From NCBI GenBank assembly GCA_018241685.1, contig JAFEDJ010000021.1, positions 372,001 to 436,000 on the forward strand: 64,000 nucleotides of DNA. Reading direction: 5' to 3'. Every line of letters starts with the position of its first letter. The first letter of the stretch is position 1. The notes below the pieces were generated by a model. That model was not told where the DNA came from, made no database searches, and saw only the letters and a list, made by a program, of their open reading frames with translations. Below are positions 54,863 through 64,000 of the stretch, piece after piece. Both the position numbers and the translations under genes were made by a program. Source of the DNA: Pseudomonadota bacterium. GTDB taxonomy: Bacteria; Pseudomonadota; Gammaproteobacteria; Burkholderiales; Rhodocyclaceae.

Positions 54863-54968
54863 CATCGCCACATGCCTCGTGGCGAAAATTTGCTGCGGCA
54901 CCTGCGTCCACTCCTACGCAAACTCTGTGCCATAATCTCCAAAACCCTTATCACAAGGATCAAGACAA

Positions 54969-56000
<1,032 letters not shown>

Positions 56001-56025
56001 CGCAGCGGCCCCGGACGGCACGCCG

Positions 56026-56475
56026 ATGGCTGCAAGCCTGCATGAGCGCGCACTGCGCTGCCTGGCCCAGCGGGAACACTCCCGCGCGGAGCTGGCGCGC
56101 AAGCTCGGCGCGCTCGGCAGCCCCGAGGAGGTCGATGCCGAGCTCGACCGCCTCGTGGACCTCGGCCTGCTGTCCGATGCCCGTTTCGCCGACGCCTACG
56201 TACGCTCCAAGGCCAGCCGCTTCGGCGCCGCCCGCCTGAAACTGGAACTGAGCCGCCGCGGGGTATCCTCCGAACTGATCGGCGACGCCATCGAGGAAAA
56301 CACCGCCGAGAGCGAACTCGAACGAGCGCGCGACATCCACCGCCGAAAATTCGCCACTCTGCCCGCAGACGCGCGAGAATGGGCACGGCAGGCGAGATTC
56401 CTTCAAGGTCGCGGCTTTTCCACCGAAATTATTCGTAGAGTCCTGAAAGAACACCCCGGCGATGAGCCTGCTTAA
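56026..56475 (+). CDS. recX: Regulatory protein RecX
   Basis: A 149-residue RecX that caps or destabilises RecA filaments. It consists of three-helix repeats, with [35 protein letters not shown] and [16 protein letters not shown]. It is encoded directly after recA, as usual. Its last 14 bases overlap the start of lptB, an unusual coupling between a recombination and an outer-membrane gene. Confidence 0.94.
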   Translation: MAASLHERALRCLAQREHSRAELARKLGALGSPEEVDAELDRLVDLGLLSDARFADAYVRSKASRFGAARLKLELSRRGVSSELIGDAIEENTAESELERARDIHRRKFATLPADAREWARQARFLQGRGFSTEIIRRVLKEHPGDEPA

Positions 56476-57184
56476 AGTCAGCAACCTGCGCAAGAAGTAC
56501 AAGGCCCGCACGGTCGTTCACGACGTCTCCTTCAACGTCGGCAGCGGCGAGGTGGTCGGTCTGCTCGGTCCCAACGGCGCCGGCAAGACCACCTGCTTCT
56601 ACATGATCGTCGGTCTGGTGGCCGCCGACGGCGGTGAGATCACCCTCGATGACGAGGTGCTGACCCATCGCCCGATCCACCAGCGAGCTCGCCTCGGGCT
56701 GTCCTACCTGCCGCAGGAGATGAGCGTCTTCCGCAAGCTGACGGTGGCCGAGAACATCCAGGCAGTGCTTGAACTGCAGAGCCTCTCCAAGGCGCAGATC
56801 GCCAGCCGCCTCGACGAGCTGCTGAACGAGCTGGGCATCGAACACCTGCGCGACAGCACTGCGATCTCCCTATCCGGCGGCGAACGCCGGCGCTGCGAGA
56901 TCGCCCGCGCGCTAGCCACCGATCCGCGCCTGATCCTGCTGGATGAACCCTTTGCCGGCGTCGATCCGATCGCCGTCATCGACATCCAGAAGATCATCCG
57001 TTTCCTGAAGGACAGGGGGATCGGTGTGTTGATCACCGACCACAACGTCCGTGAAACCCTCGGCATCTGCGACCGTGCCTTCATCATCAACGCCGGCGAA
57101 GTACTGGCCAGTGGCCGCCCGGACGAGATCGTTCACAACGAACAGGTTCGCCAGGTGTACCTCGGCGAGCACTTCAGGCTCTGA
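56462..57184 (+). CDS. lptB: LPS export ABC transporter ATPase LptB
   Basis: A 240-residue cytoplasmic ABC ATPase of the LptB2FG lipopolysaccharide extractor. Walker [11 protein letters not shown]-loop with [17 protein letters not shown], signature [16 protein letters not shown], Walker [14 protein letters not shown] and a switch His in [10 protein letters not shown]. Normally lptC and lptA stand immediately upstream; here recX does. The following genes rpoN-hpf-ptsN-hprK are in the usual order. Confidence 0.96.
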   Translation: MSLLKVSNLRKKYKARTVVHDVSFNVGSGEVVGLLGPNGAGKTTCFYMIVGLVAADGGEITLDDEVLTHRPIHQRARLGLSYLPQEMSVFRKLTVAENIQAVLELQSLSKAQIASRLDELLNELGIEHLRDSTAISLSGGERRRCEIARALATDPRLILLDEPFAGVDPIAVIDIQKIIRFLKDRGIGVLITDHNVRETLGICDRAFIINAGEVLASGRPDEIVHNEQVRQVYLGEHFRL

Positions 57185-57199
57185 GGCCCGATACGACTC

Positions 57200-58660
57200 A
57201 TGAAGCCCAGCCTCCAGCTCAAACTCTCCCAGCATCTCGCGCTGACGCCCCAGCTGCAGCAGTCCATCAAGCTGCTGCAGTTGTCGACCCTCGAACTCAA
57301 CCAGGAGATCGAGAAGATCCTCCTGGAGAACCCCATGCTCGAACGGGAGGAGCCCGAGGGCGATCTCGGCTCGAGCCGCGTCGAGGCACCCGGCCCTGTG
57401 GCGCCAGCGGGCAGCGAAGCCGCCCACGAGCGCGAGCAGGAGCAATCCCGGGAGGCGGAACGCGAGCGCGAACCGGACCACGATTTCGACAGCAGTGGCG
57501 AAGCCGGTGAATGGGCTGCGGCGGGTAGCGGCGGGCAGCGCGACGACGATGACGAAACCGACTTCCAGGAGTTCCAGGCCGCCGTGCCGTCCCTGCGCGA
57601 CCACCTGGACGCCCAGGTTGCGCTGACCCCGCTGTCCGACCGGGATCGGGCGCTGGTGCGCTTCCTCATCGAGGCCCTCGACGACGACGGCTACCTCAGC
57701 CAGGACCTGGCCGATCTGCTGCCGCTGTTGCCGCCAGAGCTGGAAATCGAGCTCGACGACCTCAAGATCGCGCTGCGCCAGATCCAGAGCCTGGACCCGG
57801 CCGGTATCGGCGCCCAGGACGTGGGCCAGTGCCTGGCCCTGCAGCTGCATACCCAGCCCCCCGGCGAAGCCCGTGATCTGGCCATCGCCATCGTCAGCGA
57901 ACATCTCGAACTGCTGGCCGCCCGCGACTTCCTGAAGATCAAGCGCGCACTGCGCTGCAGCGACGACACGCTGCGCGAGGCCCACGCACTGATCCTCGGC
58001 CTCAACCCGCGCCCCGGCGCCCAGTTCTCCCAGGCCGACACCCGCTACGTGGTCCCCGATGTGGTGGTCCGCAAGATGCGCAACAACTGGGTCGTCAGCC
58101 TCAATCCGGACGCGATGCCACGCCTGCGCATCAATCAGCTGTATGCCCAGATCCTGCGCGACAACCGCGGCGCCAGCGGCTCCCTGTCCAGCCACCTGCA
58201 GGAAGCACGCTGGCTGATCAAGAACGTGCAACAACGGTTCGACACCATCCAGCGGGTTTCGCAAGCGATCGTTGACCGCCAGCGCCAGTTCTTCGATTAT
58301 GGCGATGTGGCAATGCGACCGCTGACCCTGCGGGAAATTGCCGAACAGCTGGATCTACACGAATCCACCGTTTCGCGGGTGACCACCCAAAAGTACATGG
58401 CCACACCGCGGGGCATTTTCGAGTTCAAGTATTTTTTCGGCAGTCACGTTGCCACCGACAGCGGTGGGGCTGCTTCCTCGACGGCGATTCGGGCGCTGAT
58501 TCGCCAGCTCGTGGGAGCGGAAGACAAGAAGAAACCCTTGTCCGACGCCAAGATTGCCGAGTTGTTGGGCCAGCAGGGTATCGTCGTGGCGCGTCGGACA
58601 ATTGCAAAATACCGCGAGTCCCTCGATATTCCGCCGGTCAGTCTGCGCAAAACCATCTGA
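57200..58660 (+). CDS. rpoN: RNA polymerase sigma-54 factor
   Basis: A 486-residue sigma-54. Region I (1-50) is Gln/Leu rich: MKPSLQLKLSQHLALTPQLQ and the QLQQSIKLLQLST repeat. Region II (about 55-120) is acidic and variable. Core-binding and HTH DNA-binding domains follow, and near the end the RpoN box is ARRTIAKYRE. It requires AAA+ activators such as the one encoded at 32319-33668. It is 15 bases after lptB. Confidence 0.98.
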   Translation: MKPSLQLKLSQHLALTPQLQQSIKLLQLSTLELNQEIEKILLENPMLEREEPEGDLGSSRVEAPGPVAPAGSEAAHEREQEQSREAEREREPDHDFDSSGEAGEWAAAGSGGQRDDDDETDFQEFQAAVPSLRDHLDAQVALTPLSDRDRALVRFLIEALDDDGYLSQDLADLLPLLPPELEIELDDLKIALRQIQSLDPAGIGAQDVGQCLALQLHTQPPGEARDLAIAIVSEHLELLAARDFLKIKRALRCSDDTLREAHALILGLNPRPGAQFSQADTRYVVPDVVVRKMRNNWVVSLNPDAMPRLRINQLYAQILRDNRGASGSLSSHLQEARWLIKNVQQRFDTIQRVSQAIVDRQRQFFDYGDVAMRPLTLREIAEQLDLHESTVSRVTTQKYMATPRGIFEFKYFFGSHVATDSGGAASSTAIRALIRQLVGAEDKKKPLSDAKIAELLGQQGIVVARRTIAKYRESLDIPPVSLRKTI

Positions 58661-58676
58661 CAGAAAGGTAGCAACC

Positions 58677-59000
58677 ATGAACCTCAACATCACGGGGCAT
58701 CACGTCGAAGTTACGCCGGCCATCCGCGAGTACGTTACGAGCAAGCTGGACCGCGTGATCCGTCACTTCGACAACGTCACCAGCGTCGGCGTGATCCTCT
58801 CGGTGGAAAAGCTGCGTCAGAAGGCCGAAGTCACCGTGCACGTGCGCGGCAAGGACATCTACGTCGAGAACGAAGATGCCGACATGTACGCAGCCATCGA
58901 CGGGCTGATCGACAAGCTCGACCGTCAGGTCCTGAAGTACAAGGACAAGACCAGCGACCACGGTCACGACTCCCTGAAGCAGCACCTCGCCGAGTCCTGA
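58677..59000 (+). CDS. hpf: Ribosome hibernation promoting factor, short form
   Basis: A 107-residue HPF/YfiA-family protein that binds the 30S decoding region and favours inactive 100S ribosomes. N-terminus MNLNITGHHVEVTPAIREYV, then YVENEDADMYAAIDGLIDKL and a basic end. Lacking the long C-terminal dimerisation domain, it is the short type. AAAGG lies 9 bases before ATG 58677. It follows rpoN by 16 bases. Confidence 0.96.
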   Translation: MNLNITGHHVEVTPAIREYVTSKLDRVIRHFDNVTSVGVILSVEKLRQKAEVTVHVRGKDIYVENEDADMYAAIDGLIDKLDRQVLKYKDKTSDHGHDSLKQHLAES

Positions 59001-59159
59001 TTCCCGGCGCTAAGTAATACGCTTTTCCCCGGGACCGTTGTGGCTATAATGCGCCCCAATTGACACAACGGCCCCGGCGGCCTCCGCCTCCGGATCTTCC
59101 TGAATCGCCTTTCACCGGCAACCTGTGTCGGACCGTTCCGCACACGGGAGAGTCCTCGC

Positions 59160-59645
59160 ATGAACCTCATCGCCAAACTTCTGCCGCCGACCAACGTGGT
59201 CGTCGGGCTCGAGGCGAGCAGCAAGAAGCGCGCTTTCGAGCAAGCCGGCCTGCTGTTCGAGAACAACCACGGCATCGGCCGCAGCACCGTCTTCGACAGC
59301 CTGTTTGCCCGCGAGAAGCTCGGCTCGACCGGCCTCGGCCAGGGCATCGCCATTCCCCACGGCCGCATCAAGGGCCTCAAGGAGGCGCTGGGTGCCTTCA
59401 TCCGCCTCGCCGACCCCGTTCCCTTCGACGCTCCCGACGGACGTCCCGTATCGATGCTGTTCGTGCTGCTGGTGCCCGAGCAGGCCAACGAACACCATCT
59501 TCAACTGCTGTCCGAACTGGCTCAGATGTTCAGCGACCGCAGCTTCCGAGAACAATTGATGAGCGCGCCCGATGCCCAGGCGGCCCACACCCTTTTCGCC
59601 CAATGGGGCAGCCATGCGTCAGACGACGGTCAGCCGGCTGTTTGA
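59160..59645 (+). CDS. ptsN: Nitrogen-regulatory PTS protein EIIA(Ntr)
   Basis: A 161-residue EIIA-Ntr, part of the regulatory PTS cascade (EI-Ntr, NPr, EIIA-Ntr) that responds to nitrogen and potassium. The phosphorylated His is in GIAIPHGRIKGL (about 65). SKKRAFEQAGLLF is the typical N-terminal helix, and ANEHHLQLLSELAQMFSD the second half. It overlaps hprK by 32 bases. Confidence 0.96.
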   Translation: MNLIAKLLPPTNVVVGLEASSKKRAFEQAGLLFENNHGIGRSTVFDSLFAREKLGSTGLGQGIAIPHGRIKGLKEALGAFIRLADPVPFDAPDGRPVSMLFVLLVPEQANEHHLQLLSELAQMFSDRSFREQLMSAPDAQAAHTLFAQWGSHASDDGQPAV

Positions 59646-60549
59646 CGACAATCTGGAGCGCCTGCGGCTGCGCCACATCTGCGGCAGCCTGGCGACCCGT
59701 ATTTCGGTCTCCGAAGACCGCATCTGGCCTGCCGACATGGTCGGCCACCTCAACCTGATCCACCCGGACCGCCTGCAGATCCTCGGCTCCTCCGAGATGG
59801 CCTGGGCCCGCCGCCAGACCCGCGAGAAGGTCATCCACCACGTCAGGGAGATCCTTTCCTACGCCCCGCCGGCACTCATCGTCGCCGACGACGAGGAGAT
59901 CCCGAGCATCATCCGCACGCTGTGCGCAAACGAGGACATCGCCCTCTTCGCCAGCCCGCTGCCGTCCGCCAATGTCATCGACCTGCTGCGCAGCTACCTG
60001 TCGCGCCAACTGGCTGAAAGGGTGGCGCTGCACGGGGTGCTGATGGACGTACTGGGCCTCGGTGTGTTCATCACCGGCGACTCAGGTGCCGGCAAGTCGG
60101 AACTGGCGCTGGAACTGATCTCCCGCGGCCACGGCCTGGTGGCTGACGACATCGTCGAGTTCTCGCGCATCGCCCCGACCGTACTGGAAGGACGCTGCCC
60201 CGAACTGCTGCAGGACGTCATTGAGGTGCGCGGCCTCGGCATCCTCAACATCCGCACGATCTTCGGCGAGACGGCCTGCCGACGGAAGATGAAGCTCAAG
60301 CTGGTGGTCCACCTGCAACGCCGCCAGCCGGGCCAGGAAGACCCGCTGCGCCTGACCCTCGACGGCGAACAGCAGCCCATTCTCGGCGTACCGGTACGCC
60401 GCGTCGTGCTGCCGGTTGCGGCTGGCCGCAACCTCGCCGTGCTGCTCGAAGCGGCCGTGCGTTCGACGATCCTGCTGCTGCGCGGCATCGACTCGACGCA
60501 GGAATTCGTCGACCGCCAGCGGCGCGCAATGGAAGAAAGCGGCTTCTAG
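59614..60549 (+). CDS. hprK: HPr kinase/phosphorylase
   Basis: A 311-residue HprK/P. The N-terminal domain (1-130) includes MVGHLNLIHPDRLQILG. The catalytic domain has the Walker A loop ITGDSGAGKSELALEL and the family signature VIEVRGLGILNIRTIFG. It phosphorylates or dephosphorylates HPr on Ser. ATG 59614 lies within ptsN. The genomic context with ptsN and rpoN is standard for betaproteobacteria. Confidence 0.96.
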   Translation: MRQTTVSRLFDDNLERLRLRHICGSLATRISVSEDRIWPADMVGHLNLIHPDRLQILGSSEMAWARRQTREKVIHHVREILSYAPPALIVADDEEIPSIIRTLCANEDIALFASPLPSANVIDLLRSYLSRQLAERVALHGVLMDVLGLGVFITGDSGAGKSELALELISRGHGLVADDIVEFSRIAPTVLEGRCPELLQDVIEVRGLGILNIRTIFGETACRRKMKLKLVVHLQRRQPGQEDPLRLTLDGEQQPILGVPVRRVVLPVAAGRNLAVLLEAAVRSTILLLRGIDSTQEFVDRQRRAMEESGF

Positions 60550-60677
60550 CCGCCGCAACTCCACGACTTGGCGCAAACGACGCATCGACGCGCCTCTCCG
60601 CCGTCCACTGCGGGTCTCACAGTACGTTTATGGTGCACGCGCAGCACCGCCAAACCGTCCATGCGAGGAGTGACAAG

Positions 60678-60758
60678 ATGAAGGAATGCAAGGCCTCCGC
60701 CAAGGACAAGAAGGGCGACGAGCGCAAGAAGTTCATGAGGGACCGCCTGAAGGACTGA
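60678..60758 (+). CDS. 26-residue PsiF-repeat-like micro-ORF
   Basis: MKECKASAKDKKGDERKKFM and on to a TGA at 60756, 26 residues, behind GAGGAG 8 bases before ATG 60678. It matches one unit of the PsiF repeat (KKGDERKxFM with Cys/Lys around) found in small exported proteins, but with no signal peptide or second unit. It may be a real small protein or the relic of a psiF-like gene. A hairpin follows. Confidence 0.5.
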   Translation: MKECKASAKDKKGDERKKFMRDRLKD

Positions 60759-60782
60759 ATCGCCGCACAGGCTTCATGCATG

Positions 60783-60812
60783 GACCAAGGGCCGCAATCG
60801 CGGCCCTTGGTC
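60783..60812. terminator. Hairpin between micro-ORF and FHA gene
   Basis: GACCAAGGGCCGC (60783-60795) and GCGGCCCTTGGTC (60800-60812) form a perfect 13-base stem with the loop AATC. It separates convergent transcripts; there is no long T-run. Confidence 0.75.
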
Positions 60813-60839
60813 ATGTGATCCGGCACGCCTCCAGCAGCA

Positions 60840-61703
60840 TCACCCAAGGGCGAACGCCACCACATCCGACATATTGTCGCCGACGGAAAACCCGCAGCCG
60901 ATGTGCCCCTTTTCGCCGAGGATGAACTCCTCGCGCTTGACGCAGTGTTCAGGGCTACCCTCCTCGAGCAAGAAGGTGCCGTTGGTGCTCGAATCGGCCA
61001 GATAGAACAACCCATTACGAAGCTCGAGACGAGCATGCTGACGCGATACCCGCGGATCGGTGATCACAATATCGTTACCGGTATCACGCCCGAACAGCAA
61101 GGCCGGGCGGGCCACATCGATCACCCAACTGCGCCCACGATAACTGATTCGCATGTGTTTATGAGCTTGTAGTGCCTCATGGCGCAGTTCGGCAGGCGTG
61201 GGCGGTGGAGCCTCCCCCAGTTCGAGAACGGGAATGGGCATTTCGCCTGCACCATCGCTGGCCTGTCCCAACATACGGCGCAGGGACGGCGTCAATACCC
61301 GCCCCAGGTTTTCCGATACCGCGATACTGTCGGGAACATGACTTTCGACCAGCAGCACAGCCAGCTTTTCAGCCTCCAGCCCCAGCCCATCGGCTTCTGT
61401 TTCCAGCACCACCCCGGCTTTGAGCATCAGCTTGATACCCCTCATCGGCGGCAGGGCTCGCACCCGCTCACGCATCTCCCGCGCGGCCAACAGGGCTGCA
61501 TCCGCATCCAGAAAGTGCGCAACCAGCGATGCCTTCTTGACCGCGAAGCCGATGGCCTGATAGGCCTCGGCGCAGCGTGACATACGATTCAGACTGCGTT
61601 CGACCGCATAGGCCGCCTCGGCCTCACCCAGCTTTTCGGCAAGGAGAATACCGCCGGCAATTTCGGCAAGGAGGAGGCAGGGCGCCTTGGCGCGATCAGG
61701 CAT
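60840..61703 (-). CDS. FHA-domain protein with cyclase-like N-domain
   Basis: A 287-residue soluble protein. ATG 61703 has GGAGT 8 bases upstream. Residues about 5-170 look like a degenerate class III nucleotide-cyclase homology domain (LLLAEIAGGILLAEKLGEAE and on), lacking the metal Asp pair of active cyclases. Residues about 190-285 form an FHA phosphothreonine-binding domain with LLFGRDTGNDIVITDPRVSR, then QHARLE and SSTNGTFL. It probably binds a phosphorylated partner and acts as an adaptor. No kinase is nearby. Confidence 0.82.
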   Translation of the reverse strand: MPDRAKAPCLLLAEIAGGILLAEKLGEAEAAYAVERSLNRMSRCAEAYQAIGFAVKKASLVAHFLDADAALLAAREMRERVRALPPMRGIKLMLKAGVVLETEADGLGLEAEKLAVLLVESHVPDSIAVSENLGRVLTPSLRRMLGQASDGAGEMPIPVLELGEAPPPTPAELRHEALQAHKHMRISYRGRSWVIDVARPALLFGRDTGNDIVITDPRVSRQHARLELRNGLFYLADSSTNGTFLLEEGSPEHCVKREEFILGEKGHIGCGFSVGDNMSDVVAFALG

Positions 61704-61792
61704 GCTGAACGACTCCGTAATCCGCACCTGGCGGAAAAAAGTTGGCCCGGACCACACGGTCTCCGGCCAGGGCAATGCAATGGTTCATGACA

Positions 61793-62728
61793 TCAGCTCT
61801 TCCAGATTCCGATCGGGATGGCTGCCGCCCCCTCCGGATGGACCGGCAACTCCGGCTTGTCGAAAACGATGTCGCCCTGCTCGACCTGGGTGTCTCTCGA
61901 CACGTTACGGAAGTCGAACAATTCGGCATCCGCCATGTGGGATGGCACGACGTTCTTCATGGCGGTGGCAATCGACACGATGCGCCCAGGAAAACGCTCG
62001 TCCCAGTCACGCAGCATGGCCTTGATCTGCTTGCGTTGCGCATTCTCCTGGCTACCGCACAGATTGCACGGGATGATCGGGTACTCCATGCCACGAGCGA
62101 AACGCTCGATGTCCTTCTCAGAACAGTAAGCCAGCGGCCGGATCACCACATTCTGCCCATCGTCGCTGACCAGCTTCGGTGGCATTCCCTTCATCTTGCC
62201 TCCGAAGAACATGTTCAGGAACATGGTTTCGATCATGTCATCGCGATGATGGCCGAGGGCGATCTTGGTTGCGCCAAGTTCCTTCGCCGTTCGGTAGATG
62301 ATGCCCCGCCGCAGGCGTGAACACAGTGAGCAGGTCGTCTTACCTTCAGGAATCTTGTCCTTGACAATTGTATAAGTGTCTTCGGTCACGATCCGGTATT
62401 CCACGCCCACCGATTCGAAATACGCCGGCAGTACGTGATCCGGAAAGCCGGGCTGCTTCTGGTCGAGGTTCATCGCGACAATACGGAAGTCGATCGGCGC
62501 GCGCTCCCGCATTTCCATCAGCAGGCTCAGCAGCGTGAACGAGTCCTTCCCGCCCGAGAGGCAGACCATGACCACGTCGCCATCCTCGATCATCCGGTAA
62601 TCGCCGATTGCCTCACCGACCTTGCGCATCAGGAATTTCTTCAGGCGCAGGAGCGTATTGGAGTGGCGGCCTTCCGTTTCGGGTTGTTCGGCGGCCGGGC
62701 TAGCGAGGGCTGGCACTACTTGTTCCAT
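61793..62728 (-). CDS. ttcA: tRNA 2-thiocytidine(32) synthetase TtcA
   Basis: A 311-residue TtcA that thiolates C32 of certain tRNAs. PP-loop [15 protein letters not shown], the two 4Fe-4S motifs [11 protein letters not shown] and [15 protein letters not shown], and [20 protein letters not shown] are all present. The start at 62728 (MEQVVP) gives the normal length; 13 more codons are open upstream. It lies on the same strand as the FHA gene. Confidence 0.95.
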   Translation of the reverse strand: MEQVVPALASPAAEQPETEGRHSNTLLRLKKFLMRKVGEAIGDYRMIEDGDVVMVCLSGGKDSFTLLSLLMEMRERAPIDFRIVAMNLDQKQPGFPDHVLPAYFESVGVEYRIVTEDTYTIVKDKIPEGKTTCSLCSRLRRGIIYRTAKELGATKIALGHHRDDMIETMFLNMFFGGKMKGMPPKLVSDDGQNVVIRPLAYCSEKDIERFARGMEYPIIPCNLCGSQENAQRKQIKAMLRDWDERFPGRIVSIATAMKNVVPSHMADAELFDFRNVSRDTQVEQGDIVFDKPELPVHPEGAAAIPIGIWKS

Positions 62729-62795
62729 GTCAATTAAATTTCCGAAGATTATAGTCCGATCGCACAATTACCGATCGGCATAAATGTTAAATAGC

Positions 62796-63545
62796 TTATA
62801 AATGGGCGCTTCGCCCACCATCCACCGATAAAATCTGCCCCGTGACGTATGGCGCGTCGAACAGCAGGAAGCGCACCGTGCGCGCGATGTCGGACGGCGA
62901 GCCGACCCGCCCCAGCAAGGTATGGGCGACGATGCGCTCCCGCTCCGGCGGCGGAAACTGTCCATCGTCAGGCCATTCGATCGCCCCCGGCGCCACGCCA
63001 TTCACCCGTACCCGGGGCGCCAGTTCCTGTGCCAACGCACGGGTTAGACCCAGCAGGCCGGCCTTTGCGGCGCAGTACAAAGGGTAGCCCTTCAACGGCC
63101 GTTCGGCATGGATGTCGACGATGTTCACGATCGAGCCCCCACTCGCCGTCAGATTCGGCGCCGCGGCCTGGGCGAGAAACAGCGGCGCTTTCAGATTGGA
63201 ACCGATCAGATCAACCCATGCCGTTTCGTCGATCTCACCGAGCGCTGTCGGGAAAAAACTCGACGCGTTGTTGACCAGCCCATCGAGCCGCCCGAAATGT
63301 GCCACAACGGACTCGACCAAGCTGGGCAGACACGAGCAGTCCAGCAGGTCCGCCTGCAGCGCTAGCGCCGAGCCCGGACGTAAGCGTTCCAGCGCGGCGA
63401 CCAAGGCCTCGGCCTCGCTGCGGGAATGGCGATAATGCACGGCCACCCGCGCACCGGCTTCATGGAGGCACCGCACCAGTTCGGCGCCGACGCGCCGCGC
63501 ACCGCCCGTCACCAACACGACCGGGGCGATCGGATTTTCAATCAT
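62796..63545 (-). CDS. Pteridine-reductase-like SDR
   Basis: A 249-residue short-chain dehydrogenase of the PTR1/FolM-like type. The dinucleotide site is VLVTGGARRVGAELVR, with an Arg after TGG that favours NADPH. NNASS, the catalytic Ser/Tyr/Lys in IVNIVDIHAERPLKGY and YCAAKAG, and GVAPGAIEWPDDG follow. Probably reduces dihydro(bio)pterin or folate. Exact identity (folM or a paralogue) is not certain. It lies 67 bases upstream of ttcA and is divergent from the methyltransferase gene. Confidence 0.87.
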   Translation of the reverse strand: MIENPIAPVVLVTGGARRVGAELVRCLHEAGARVAVHYRHSRSEAEALVAALERLRPGSALALQADLLDCSCLPSLVESVVAHFGRLDGLVNNASSFFPTALGEIDETAWVDLIGSNLKAPLFLAQAAAPNLTASGGSIVNIVDIHAERPLKGYPLYCAAKAGLLGLTRALAQELAPRVRVNGVAPGAIEWPDDGQFPPPERERIVAHTLLGRVGSPSDIARTVRFLLFDAPYVTGQILSVDGGRSAHL

Positions 63546-63659
63546 GACTACCAAGGGGAGCGAATTCAAGCGAAGGGCGTAATCATACGGTGCCCGCCCC
63601 CTCGACGGTGCACTGCAACCAACGGGTAAAATGCGGATTTTCCCCTACTCGCCACCGCC

Positions 63660-64000
63660 ATGAACCTGCCCCAGCCCTCGCCCGACGCCCTCGAACAGAG
63701 CGCACGCCTCGTTTCCCGACTGCGCAGCCTGATCGAGGCCCAGGACGGCTGGATCTCCTTCGCCACCTACATGGCCGAAGCCCTATATACGCCTGGCCTC
63801 GGCTACTACAGCGGCGGAGCCCACAAGTTCGGGCCGGGCGGCGACTTCATCACCGCACCGGAACTCACCCCTTTGTTCGGACAAGCCCTGGCTGCCCAAG
63901 TGCAGCAGGTCATGGGATTGTCGGCACCGCACATCATCGAGGCCGGCGCCGGCACCGGCCTGCTGGCCGCCGACCTGCTGCTGGAACTGGAGCACCGCGG
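63660..64000 (+). CDS. MidA/NDUFAF7-type SAM methyltransferase, cut by window end
   Basis: The first 113 residues of a class I SAM-dependent methyltransferase of the DUF185 (COG1565) family, related to mitochondrial NDUFAF7, which methylates an Arg of a complex I subunit. Visible are WISFATYMAEALYTPGLGYY, KFGPGGDFITAPELTPLFG and the SAM motif IIEAGAGTGLLAADLL. The remainder lies outside the window. Confidence 0.9.
   Translation, partial: MNLPQPSPDALEQSARLVSRLRSLIEAQDGWISFATYMAEALYTPGLGYYSGGAHKFGPGGDFITAPELTPLFGQALAAQVQQVMGLSAPHIIEAGAGTGLLAADLLLELEHR

Overview
The window is high-GC, densely packed chromosomal DNA from a Gram-negative bacterium, most likely a betaproteobacterium of the Rhodocyclales type (Azospira, Dechloromonas or Thauera relatives). 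The evidence is the order mreBCD-mrdA-rodA-rlpA beside gatCAB, the rib-nusB-thiL-pgpA cluster, and rpoN-hpf-ptsN-hprK. Genus is an inference from gene order and protein style; no rRNA or tRNA gene was seen.

Layout. 0.4-7.2 kb (minus): the rod-shape operon mreB-mreC-mreD-mrdA-rodA-rlpA. 7.3-11.1 kb (plus): gatC-gatA-lipoprotein-gatB. 11.2-21.5 kb: an orphan protein, a hemerythrin-fused hybrid histidine kinase, a thermolysin-like zincin, a HAD phosphatase, an APC permease, an AraC regulator and an alpha/beta hydrolase. 21.5-30.9 kb is an accessory region, partly of lower GC. It holds a GNAT remnant, an 827/828-bp segment present three times in tandem (lipoprotein gene plus the 3' part of a DUF4337 gene), a histidine-phosphatase-like gene preceded by a 21-bp periodic palindrome array, a frameshifted gene, a C4-type antisense-RNA locus flanked by two copies of a YciI gene, and an ImmA/IrrE-DUF4411 (PIN) toxin-antitoxin pair. 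30.9-37.1 kb: a histidine kinase and a sigma-54 activator, followed by a good sigma-54 promoter in front of a secreted protein and transporter genes. 37.2-45.1 kb: PiT phosphate transporter, PPK2, a CBS-like histidine kinase, NUDIX, and LysR divergent from an OYE/alcohol-dehydrogenase pair. 45.1-49.9 kb: a CheR-fused hybrid kinase, a tiny secreted peptide and a CBS-domain protein. 50.1-60.5 kb: ribE-ribBA-ribH-nusB-thiL-pgpA-pncC, recA (LexA box)-recX, lptB-rpoN-hpf-ptsN-hprK. 60.6-64.0 kb: a PsiF-like micro-ORF, an FHA protein, ttcA, a pteridine-reductase-like SDR, and the start of a MidA-type methyltransferase cut by the window end.

The most interesting signals are: (1) the compact C4-RNA locus, in which a predicted ~78-nt RNA carries two 9-nt blocks complementary to its own downstream leader, followed by two small ORFs joined by ATGA; (2) the triplicated lipoprotein cassette, whose copies differ by an exact inversion of an 8-nt loop between 8-bp inverted repeats; (3) the 21-bp phased CGAA-NN-TTCG array; and (4) the sigma-54 regulator with an adjacent candidate promoter and enhancer palindrome. 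Starts were chosen by Shine-Dalgarno sites, signal peptides and overlaps. Functions rest on motifs read by eye, without database searches.
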